From Hymenolepis diminuta (taxonomy: Eukaryota; Platyhelminthes; Cestoda; Cyclophyllidea; Hymenolepididae): a DNA stretch of 64,000 bases. Made by a program: the position numbers and the translations under genes. Under the pieces are notes generated by a model. That model did no database searches and was not told the DNA's origin. It saw only the letters and a program-made list of their open reading frames with translations. The DNA is taken from positions 656,545 to 720,544 of the forward strand of contig CAADRB010000058.1 in the NCBI GenBank assembly GCA_900708905.1, written 5' to 3'. Shown in pieces: positions 13,201-25,200 of this stretch; within the stretch, counting starts at the first letter, position 1; the number at the start of each line of letters is the position of its first letter.

Positions 13201-16200
13201 TATTCTGTCTTAGTTTTAGGTAACGACTGAATCAAACAGAATAAAATCCACGCAACTTAAGAAAATCTACGAAACCGCTCAGTTTTTTTATAAATATGAT
13301 TGAACGCGCTTTGAAATATTCTCATTTAAAATGTAATATTTTGCAATAAATTTGGAAAGGGTATTTAGGTTTAAGCTTAAAAGTAATTTTTAACTTTACA
13401 AATTTTTATTAGACACCTCGATTTTGACATTTTTAAAAAGATGTTGCGGGATCTTGCGCCAAAAAAGATGATTTTTAATTCTCTGTTATTTTGGAATCTT
13501 CGGTTATCTGGTAAAAATATTTTTCTTTGAATTTAAGTGTTATTTTCATTATTATCAGATAATGGCTTTATAGAACAGCGTATGCCAAATTTCAGTGGAA
13601 AGGCGAAATTGTATAATCTTTCCTTCTAATGTAATGTAGAAAATCCCCAATAATGTGCATGAAATTCTTCCTTGCTACATAAGTCTGAACCAACTATAAG
13701 AAGGAAACACTCAAGCGAACTTTGTTGTCCATCAAAATGATATTATGTGCAAATGCACCATATCTTTGGGCTAAAATTTTTCCGAGTCGCAATACTATTA
13801 AAACTGATCAAAATATGCAATTACTTGCGTCATTGATTTGAGTCGAGAAGCTAGCAATATTGCCAATATAAACGGTGAGTTACTCATCATATTTGTGGCT
13901 GTCCCGGGAAATGATAACAAATTTTGTAATGTGTTCAATTAAGGACGAAGTGTGTCCCAGAAAATCCCTATTGTTTATGTTAGTTCCAATTATTGTGCTG
14001 CGTCATAAACAATCTTAATGAGTTATATATAATGTATAATTATATCGTTGTATGTTAGGTTATAATGATCAATAGAACAAAGCTTTAAATGAAAATATTA
14101 TCGAAAATAGATCATAAAAACACAGACTGTGGGAATCGATATTCCCAAGACAATACAACAGCCGTGCGATTTTGAGCCTTGTTTTGTCGACTTCCTGTTA
14201 ACTTCAATGCGCCAAGTTACCAATTACAATTTCGTTAAAGAAGAAAATACCACACAGAATATTAGCGTCTTTCCAAAAGACAGACAGGACGACAATATAG
14301 GGGGTCATTTTTACCTCAACAGTCGACTGTTGACAACCATCCCTGGCTGAGGTCATATCGAGTTTCAGTTATTGCCTCTCTTATTATGAGAGGCTTAATA
14401 GCTTTTTAATTCGCCTTGAGTGCTAATGGCAAATGCGTAAAATCTTATTATTTTAATACTGATGTTGCGCTTTATGCATTTGAGGTTACTAATCTGCATT
14501 GTTTGTTTGACTAGGCAATAAAGAAAAATCCTCGCATTTTCTCTATGCAATAGTTTACTAGCAATTTATAAGTAGCTATTATTATTATTAAATATTATGA
14601 ATTTCTTAATAACATTGGAAGTCAATTTTTAGTCAAATAGATGTAATCAAGGAGGGCAATAATTTTATACAGGGTAATGGACTATAGAGAAATATTTGAT
14701 TATAACTAGTTGATCTTCATCTGTTCAGAATAACAAACTTGGCCCAAAGTATCAGAAGAAGTGAATTTACTATTTGCGACTGTGATGTAAAATTCGAGGC
14801 TTTGGAAGTGGATTGAATATCTAAAATAAAATAAATTGAATATAAGTTTAACAAAAAACGGAACTTTTAAACTTATGCATCCAACTATTATAATTCATGT
14901 TTATTTATTGTTGCAAAGTTAGATTACTATTCCGCTTTATCGTTTATCGGTGAATCGCTCTTATCCTGATAACTCAAGAGATTTTGTAATAGATGGCATA
15001 ATCGGTTTCAACGCATAAATTCAAATCAATTCAGTTTTTCCTTATCTATTTCATGTTTGTTGTGTAGCCCCAAAATACAACGTATAGGTCTACAACTAAT
15101 CAGGCTCTAAAAATAGGGAAAATACCTGTAAGCGAAAAGTTTTTTATTAAAAACTAACTGTACACATTTCGAATTGGATGCGTATTAAAGGATAAGCTAT
15201 TTCTCTAGTCATTAATTACAGCGACAATTGACTTAGTTTTGGATGAACTTATTCAGTTGCGAGATTAGAAATCCAACATCCAATAATCCAGGACATGAGA
15301 GGTCAAGCTTATTAGTCTCGCTCAGAGGCACTGAAGGTATGTGTTTTCGGTTTACTCACTGTTTTCTTTCCTAATATGCGAGCAAAAAAGAATGAAACAT
15401 GAAGTAGTAAAACAACCAAGATTCAGCCACATTTCTTGACTGTTAAATTAAATTATATTTACAAGGGTGATAGCTAAGCAATCGTCTCTAATAATTCTCA
15501 CATATTGACGGTGAACGAAGAATATTAAACTGGAGAACTTACAATAAATATTATTAAATAATAGCATTTTGTAAACTCGAGTAACTTACAAAGGTCTTTG
15601 ATTATGTAATCCTTCCTTGTTTCACGGAAGTGAGAGTAAGAAGATTGCTTGGGTGTATCCAAATTAGGCTGATATTGCAAGTAAGGCATTGCTGTGGTCG
15701 TTGGCGGGGGCAGATAAAAGAATGCTGGAATAAAAATAGGAAACAAACTGCATATCATATTTGAATATCCTATAATATGCCGGTAAATATTTCCAATTAG
15801 TATAAATATCACAAAACATCGCTCAATCTCACTCATGAACTTGGAAGTCGAAAACATCACAAAGTGAACATCTGTCTTTTTGAAAATATGGACAATTCGA
15901 TGCTCCACATTCAAATAAATTAGGAGACCAGATGTTCTGACTTCATTACATATTTATTAATACCCTCCCCTGTCTCATATCATAGAGAACTCGTTCGCTT
16001 TCCTATGATTAAAACTACTGTAGCTTTTTGTTGTGCCATGGAAAATATTTATTTATCTTAGATTTAAAGAATAAATAATTTTATCAAAAATGGATTTTTG
16101 CCGTATTCAAATATAGAATTAACCAAAAAAATAAAAGATAAGGAATTGAAAAAGTGTTTATAGCCAATATTTCTTAATTCAGAAGTTACTTTGGAAAATT

Positions 16201-19200
16201 TATTGAGCCTATTTGATAAAATTTGATAACTAAGTTCTCAAACGCGTGTTCATTCAGTTCTTGACATAATTTAGAAAATTGAGAGCTACGATCGTTTGAT
16301 CATTCTCGTACTCGTTAGGACTTACTTACTTGATTGGACGCCAGTTTGTCTTGGTCATCGTTAAGAATTACCTGTAAGAAATTTTTCATGATGAGTTTTG
16401 GACGTAATTGTATTGAGCAAATACCTCTCCGATTAACTGACTGGCTATCTAATTTTACCCTAATATGGAATCTAAGGCGTTCAGAAATAGATGGCGGTCC
16501 TTCATGAGTACCACCAAAATCATTAAAAGGAAGACTATGGACAAATAATGCAGAAATATTAAATGCTTTCGACCATACTCTGATATATATATATAGATAT
16601 ATATATATTTGAAGGGTTTTGATTAAAAAACCATATCCTCTAATACGAACATGCATTCTCTAGAATAGTTGGCCGTGTTGTTCACAAAATGCTCATTCGT
16701 GAATATTAATCAACTAAGGTTGAAGGATAAACACAATACAGAATTAATAATAGAGGTCTCCACATTCAACATCTATTTCATTCTATTTGAAATCTTCTCA
16801 AATCGTGTCATTGTAAATTAGTAGCTCCAGGAATCCGGAATCTTACTTTCCTTCAAATTTTCAACTGATAGCTTTTTATAAAATCTGACGCACTTCCTAG
16901 TTATTCAAAATAAATCCAAAAGGTATCAAATTTACTCAAAAATATTCAATAATTAAATAAAATAATATAAATTTAATGGAAAATTTTTATAACTTACGGT
17001 CATTAAATAATCGCATTGATTGCTCCGTTTCTAAAATATATCCTTTAACGGAAAAAATAATTTAGGGTAAAATGAAAGAAACTAATTTCAAAGATTCATT
17101 TCTTTCATGTTTCGCATGTATGATTGGTGAAATAAATGACAAACATATGTGGCAAATAATCAATGATTTGTAACGAATCAGGAATCTTCCTTGACACGAA
17201 CTTTATTAAATACTTTAATAAATACAGAGTCGCTGTTCTGATAAATTTTACAACTGAGCTATTACTCATCACTTCAGTTCATTATTAACAACGTTTTCCA
17301 TGGTCGACGTTATTTGACATAAAGTGGATATTTTAGGTCCAATTTATTATATTCAACATTGAGCAGAACTTACGTTCGAGAGTTGTACTTGCCGAGTGTT
17401 TTCCCATCATGGTATTCATTGTACAAGTATATTCTCCAAAGTCGTCTTCTGTAAGCTTTAGAATGTGCAACTCTGATATCACCGATGGCCACCGCTCCTC
17501 ATGCTTTAATTGCGTTTCAACTGAAAAAAATAATTTTTTATTGTCATATTTATTTGGTTATTTTTACTGTGTCGCATCTGAAGAGGGACAACAGGATATG
17601 AATCTTGCTGAAGACTTTAGCGTGGATTGTAATATTCATTGAACGTGTTGAAATCTCCCAACGCTAAATATATCTTTTTATAGAAAGGCAAAACTGCCAC
17701 TAGCATAGAAACAGTAAGATAGGGAAAAGTCTAAAATACTAATAAGTCACAAATGTGCTGGAAGTTGGGTGGCAACCTTGCTGGTCTAACTGAAGCACGC
17801 AGTGTGAAACAATGGGGAAGCCGAACTGGGAGCCCAGTGTAGCCATGGGTCAGACCACGCCATATAGGCGTCTTATGGGGCGCTTTTGGTGGGAGGTTTA
17901 AGGACATAGGCAGAATTGCTTCTACCTCTCGCCATTTGTACGCTTTGCTTCTGGGTCATTATTTTCATTTTTATATCTCTTACCGACTTGCCTTATTTAT
18001 ATGATGTGCCTTGATAAATATATATTTAGATTAGACTTCCTATATACCGTCTCTCAAGGAAAATCAATCAGCTTATTTATAAGGCTATGTATTATTTTCA
18101 TGTGACTAACAGTTGAAGCATGAAATACAGCTGAATTTATGAGAGTTTTTCTTCTATTTCCCGTTAAGAATAAGTGTCTAGATCAGTATAAAATAACACA
18201 GACATAGCGGTCAAAAAGGGGACGTTTATTGTTTAATCTGGAAAAAAGCGTCCCTGTGAACTATCATTTTTGGCAATGACAGTCTGAGAAGAAGTTAGTA
18301 TTAACGAAACGATATTTTGGGCAATAACCAAAAAGAAAACTTAGAAAAAGCTGAGCAGTAATAGAATGTAAACTAGCTGAAATCATCTTTTTCCGTATAT
18401 TAATATCGAGATTGAACATTTTCCTTTGTTCTTTATTATTTATGTCAAGGATGAGTTCCATCGCCTAGTTTGCCCATTTGGACCGGATATGGTTAATCTA
18501 GCTTTCTTAATCTATCATCCACAAAGGTCGACCGCACTCCTTATTTGGTGCGAACAGTTGGAAACCATTCTCATCTAATTAGTAGACGAGGCTAGTGACC
18601 TAAATGCTCTCCAAATATGGCCTAAATATCTGAGAAGAATAGTTTTCTCAATTGCCTGTAAAATTGGAGACAAATTCTAACCCTTTAAAAAATTTTTTGA
18701 AAATAAAACCTACCAGTGCAGTACTTGACATTCTTATTGGTGGGAATGCTGCATGATGTGGCGTTGATAGGCGATTTCGATTTCTCAAATATCCACAAGA
18801 TTTTGCCCATTGGATTGGAATTAACTTGGCATTGTAGAACTGTATCACCTCCTAGCGACTGCTTGATCAGCGAATTCACAACGTGAACTTCTGGTGAAAC
18901 TGAAGCATTAATGGAAACCTGAGTTTAATTAATAGAACAAAGCACATACTTATCCTTCGAACATTGGAAAAGTACGATAATGGAAAGAATAATAAGATGT
19001 TTGATGAATTCAGAAAATTAGTTACGACAACATGCCCAATTTCTGTTCTATCAAGGCTCAATCAAGCGACAATTTGTTTCAAATAGTTATTCTTCTCGAC
19101 AATCATTTTGTCATAACAACCAAATCACCAAATTATGCTTCGCTTAACTCTCTTATAAATAAACATGAACTCACGTCATTTGCACTAAAACTAGATATTT

Positions 19201-22200
19201 TCTTGAGTTTAACTAAATTAGAGGTGTTTTTTACTATTATCATTAATTTATATATTCACTTGTGACATTGGCTTAAAATCAAGTCCAGTATTCAAAAGGT
19301 GTGAAGGATGAATCCCTTTTCTCCGAAATACTTTATCTTACACCATCTCTAATCATCACTAAATTTAATTATCTTTATAGTAATGTCTGTAAACTTTTAA
19401 CCTTTCCTGTGACCCCATGCACTCGATCGGAAAAGGTAAACATACCTCAGACGATAGTAGCAGACATCGTTTAATTAACCCCGCTATTAATCAGTCCTGT
19501 CTACACTGACCCTTCCTTTTCCTACAATCATTCCGACCAACTAACCACGCATACAACCGTATCCTTATGCGTGTCCTCACCCCAAAGTCTCGATTATAAA
19601 TAGCCTCCATCAGACACACGACACGGAAACACACCAAGGGACCCTACCTCGTCCAACGCCTCCTTTCATAGCTCCGTCCTTCTCCAATCTCCTATTTCTC
19701 TATTGAGACTCTGTACTGGACTNTATTCAATATAACCTGGTCAACGCAATCCTTGTGTTGTTTTCTTTTCATTTACTGCTAGCCAACTACCGCTACAAAC
19801 TGGTGAACTACTCCTACCACAAATTGGTGACTCTGCCACTACAAACCGGTGACCCTCAACAATCAGGCAGGCCCGCTACAGGTGCATTTCTCTCTCGAAA
19901 TGATTACATATTTGTAGGATATCAAATGATTTATATTAAAGATTACTGAAAATACAAAATAAATCAGTTTCGATTTAACAATACCCAAGAAGAGTGAAAA
20001 AAATTAAACTAAGCAAACCCTGCAAAATGTTTTGAGAGTGAATAGGCAATTAAATAAATGGATCGATAGGTTTATTTAAAGATAAAATCCCAATTATGGA
20101 AGGCAGATAGTAATAAGAGATATAAATTGTAGGAAGTTAACTTACAGCGAATATCAAGGCGCATTTTTCTAATAGCTCTTGGTTCTACTCCATTTATTGC
20201 TTGGCAAGCCAGTGTTCCACTCATTTGTCGATTTATATGTGAAATCTGTAAATAGCCATTCATTTCCACAAAGTCTAAAATATCATTGAAATTATGAGTT
20301 TATGGTTTAATAGAAGTGCTATATTAATTAATTCAATAAAGGGTAAATAATTTTTAGTATATGCAGTATCCCAAGTTGTGATGTGTTGGTTTTTCTCTGT
20401 CATCACGGGGCCATATTTTTAAATTTTATTTCGACATCGGTTTTAACTATGAAAGGGTAAATAAAAACTAAGGATTTTATTCATTATTAAATACTTCTGA
20501 ATATTTAGGCATTTTATTAAGATTTCACCAGGGGTAAGAAAAGGCGCACTTGTAAATTAAGCGATTGTTATTACAGAAAACTTACAAAAGGGGAACAATG
20601 ATTTTAGGAAAGAACAAATAAAGTGCTCGCACTATAACTAATAGACTGAAAATCCACAGGAGTAACGGATAGGCATAATTAAATGAGAGATGGAAAAGTG
20701 AGACAAACTGATAAGAAACAAAAGGATTAATTAGTACTTGGGAACTCGTTCATTCTACTAGCTTGCTTGTGATGCAATGGTAATTTTAATCTACAGAGCA
20801 AAAAGCACTCGTAGCTCCGATTTTAGGAAAAGAGGATGTGATTTGACAGCAATAATGATTAAGACCAAAATATCATGAGTGACTATTCTTTCAATAGGCC
20901 TCAAAGTCGCAACTAATGTTCTTAAATTTACCAAGTTCAGGTGCATGTTGATTGACTGAGAACAACGTAGCAATGTCGGGACCTATATTAAAGTTCAGAA
21001 GTGTTCATTTTTTATTCTAAAAAACAAACTGAATGAAGCCTGCCGAATGGGAGAGTTCCCACGATTTTAGTTAATCAGCCATTACTGTTTGGCCTTAAAT
21101 TTGTCGCTTACCTATCTCATTTCCACTCATTGATTTCTCATTTCGATATTCATAGTATTTTTCAAAATGGCCTGTCAATTTATTTGTTTCTTATAATTAC
21201 ATGAACAAACTATCATCTTCTGGGATAAGTTCCATTAACGAGCTTTATTTCGAGTGCTGATTAAATTTGAAGAATGGAGCCGGGCCTTTTCTCTTTCTAC
21301 TTTCTTTAACCAATAAAGCACTTTTTTATCTCAGGTACCTCCAATTTGCATGAATATTTTATGAACATAAACATAACCATTAAATTCGCGTTTAAATAAA
21401 AGTGATGCAACCTTCTAAGTCACTACCCTTAGCAAGTAATGATTACGTAGCGCTAACATATCTGTTCGTGAAGTCCGAGGCAACTTAAGGTGCAGCCAGT
21501 TTTCCACATCTAGTGATCGGTATGATAAATTGCCTTAGTTATAAAATTGCCTTATTAATTCCAAGGATTTCTTCAGAGAATTTTTTCGTTTAGAATGCCA
21601 GTTATAAAGGTCCACTTCGAGCTATATTTAACAGCATCTGTAGCATATATAGCAGAATCTCACTACAGTTTTCAAAGCGTCATGGTTCGTCAAACAACCG
21701 AATTAGTGCTTTGGCGATATGACTGGCAACTAAAGACCCCGATTTGGTAATCATAAATGGGGAGAGCAATGATGAAATGATTATTATAAAATCTCAGATA
21801 AACTTAGGACAAACGGAAAATCCTGTTCTAATGTTAATTTTCATGAAAATAAATAAGGAAAGGATTCTTGAGGCATTAATATTTTCCAAAGGATAAAATT
21901 GATTAAACTCTTATCACAAATAGTGTTACCGTCATACGTACGACTTACTGGAAACGACGTACGAGGTTCCGGAATACCTAGATTGAACAAGCTCTGATCA
22001 GACCACATCTTGGTATATTGATAGGTTGCAATCATATAGGTAGACACATACCACTTATTAGGGTCAACAGAGACGCTAATGAGGAGACCAGACAGATAAT
22101 TTACCATACGTCAAAAATCCAAGTGTCTATGATTTCACTTTGCCATGAAACTCATCAAAAAATAGTGAAAGAATAACGCAAAGAATTGCAGACACTTGGA

Positions 22201-25200
22201 TCGGTAAATAAAGAAATAATGATAATAAATAATACAAGGTTTAAAAAATTAGACTTCTTCTTCCTCCCTAATTTTCTCCACAATTCTATACTTAAAACTT
22301 TAAAATATTAATGAAAATAAATATTTATATTCGTATTTTATCAAAAAATCGCAAATAGTTTGCTTTGAGCAATGATACAAACGATAGTAAAAAATGGAAG
22401 TTAAGATATATTTGCTAAATAAAAAAACCCACCTGCGTTTAGTCCCTTTAGAACATCGCGCGCAAACTCAAAGCCATCCTTACTGAAGCGTATGGGAATT
22501 ATCGGAATGCCACCCCTTGCCACCTCCATCAACCAAGTCACTGTAGGTGGTGGACTGCCTTCTGCAACACAAGAGACCTGTAGTGGATCTCCCTCAACGA
22601 CTTTGAGTATCGGCGCGGGAGCTTTTGTAATCGTAGGTGGTACTAAAGGTAAAAAAAGTCCTGTTTGCGTGCAAGTGAAACATTAGTTTTCAGGAATGTG
22701 TAAAAGATCTGCTCTTAAGTGACACAATTAAGTGTGTTTTAATTCCTTAAGGTTTCAACATTATAATAAATAATAATGGGTATCAAAAACCATTTTTTGT
22801 TCGCAGAAGTTTTCAGTAAAATTGTACTCTCTAATGCCTTTCTTAATATTAAAGATATTGCAATTTGTGGATTACAAATATCGATTTTTTTTATTTTTCA
22901 ATGCACGTGGCTAGAAGCCTATTTTAATTAACTGGAACATGCGAAAGGATTATCGAATTAAATAAGCTGTTTTTAATTGATTTTTGACTCGAAATTAACA
23001 CTTTAAGATGAAATGTTATATCTTACCAAGGACATTCAACTGATAGGATTTTGAATGCGTCTCTTCACCAATCATGATGGAGCATCGATAGTCACCATTA
23101 TCAGCTGGTGTTACAGGATGGATCAAAAGGTTGAAGCCTCTCTTTTTCAACAGACTCTAGGTGAGATAAAAGCGAAAAATGCTGTAAACGAGGATGCGAA
23201 CGAAAACGGAAGTAAAACAGACACAGATGTGCCAGTGTCACAGGAAACGGTAAAAGCTATTTTGAAGCACATGGCGGTAAACACCAATAAAAACATTTCA
23301 CTACGGGAATAACTACTTGTTTATTTTTAGTAAATTCTATTCATTGGAATCAACTTTTGCAAAATTGGATTTTAATCTAACGTTCACCTCTTAAAAATGG
23401 AAAACATTTATAACTTCTTACCAATTTGACACGATGTTTAGCATGTATCTAAGCGTAGTTCTGAAACAAAGTATTTGTGGCAGCTATCTAATATGCTTCT
23501 TCATAAACTATCAACACATAAGACAATTCTCAGTTTGTTAAGGAAAATCTAACTTTTAATGTACATTTTATTTTTATGTATGAATTTCGTCTCTGAGTAT
23601 TATCCATGAGTTAGACTGGTCAAAAGTGTATTCTGAATTAGTTTTCTTTGATTTCGGAATGTACCAAAAGTGCACTGTGAAACATTCTGAGAAAGGACAC
23701 TTTAATGAAACTCCTAGAATAGTATTTGTAAGATGAAACATTTCTTACTGTTCAACATACCTGGGCACCACTATGGCATAATTACATTTTCGACTTTTGA
23801 AATGACTCCTTCGAGAATTTGGTACAAAGCAGCAACACTAGTGAAACATTTCTGAAGACAGTTGAAAGCTAATTGCACACAATTTTTCAAACTAAGTGGA
23901 GATGACAGAATTATTTTTCACTCTCTTGTAGTGGAATTTCAAAAGTGTCTGAAGGAATAATACTTATCAAGCCCATTAATAAAACTGTCTAAAAATCATG
24001 ACACGAATGCACGGAAGGTACCCTGAAATCAGTCTTGTAGGTAATTCTCATTTTAAAACCTCTCTTGTTGACCAAAGTTAGCACCTTCGGTTAGTCAAAC
24101 ATATCGCTAGAAAAACACCGATGACCTTCGATCTCTTGGAAAAACACACTGAGGCATTGCCAATAAGAAATCCGCCTTCTACTTCTCTTTTGTTGACTTG
24201 CTAGCTAGCTCTTAATTCAAGTGCCGGCTACAATTCGAGATCTGATGAATCTCAGATCGTCAAGCTTCTGTTACACTACCATCAATTTTCCTTTGATTAA
24301 TTAACTAGGATTTGCATGAATTTTTACTAATCAAAGGTTAGACACACTTACAGGAGGTACAATAGAGAATCTCTCATCTTCGATGATTTTGTACATACCA
24401 TGCGAAATAAGTTGTCGCGGTCCTTTTATCCACGACATCTCTTCCAATTCCTATAAAGGCAGAAAAGGGTTTCAAGAGGCATAAATCAAGCGCCATTTTG
24501 TACTTTTTTCAAAAACTACGGAACAAATCCCGCCTAAATGTCATTTCATCATTAGGCTTCGAGATTTCGCAAAAGAAACCGTTTAGTGATTAAAATTTAG
24601 CTTATTTCGGTTTGTAAGATTTGAAAATGTTTCCTTTGGAACGCCGACTTGTCGTTTTACCTGAAATAAATAAAATTAATTCCGAAATTGTAAGGCATTT
24701 AAATGAGTCTTTTCTAAAATATGTGTTCCTCTAAATCTAATTTGATAGTTCACGATGTTAGAGTAAAAGCTATATACAATTCTGGACTAAGCTTCAATAA
24801 ATTCATTTTCCAGCACACTTTTAGAGTATAATATTAATCAAGCAGAAATGGAAACAGATATATCAGGTTGTAGTAGAAGTTCTGTCCAATTTTTGAGCTG
24901 TGTTTAGGGCACAATTAATTAAATTTACCTTGTTAATATTTTATGTTTATCTATGCTAATTAGTAAAATATTATTTCTTCTTTCAGATCGTACGATAATT
25001 ATTGTCATTAATAACTATTTATAGCCCTAATGTACACTCCGAATAAAGAGCATATCAGACATATTGTGCGGTTTGAATTTCATAAAGGAAACACGGCAAA
25101 CTCAGTAGCAAAAGCACTCAAAGACGCTTATGCAAATGACTTTGTGAATGAAAAGACTTGCAGAAGGTGGTTTTCAATTTCACGTTTCAAAAAGGATGAC

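Noticed and set aside
16315..16656. 113-codon minus frame in intron 8 with a Tyr/Ile run.
   Set aside because: The Tyr/Ile run is a translated AT microsatellite, and the frame breaks no known pattern of chance. It fits no phase of the flanking exons.
11304..19880. The two LTR-like copies as the two ends of one long element.
   Set aside because: Three exons of the three-Ig gene (15590-18899) lie between them, and the copies differ in length, so they are independent insertions.
19755..19949. Plus-strand frame with repeated Tyr-Lys-Leu-Val.
   Set aside because: It is the translated iterated units at the 3' end of the LTR-like element.
22492..22686. Plus-strand frame rich in Pro, Gly and Ser.
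   Set aside because: Shadow of the Ig2 exon at 22433-22642 on the other strand.
23055..23312. Plus-strand 85-codon frame beginning MRLFTNHDGASIVTI.
   Set aside because: It is antisense to the exon 23027-23156, which has Ig motifs and good splice sites.
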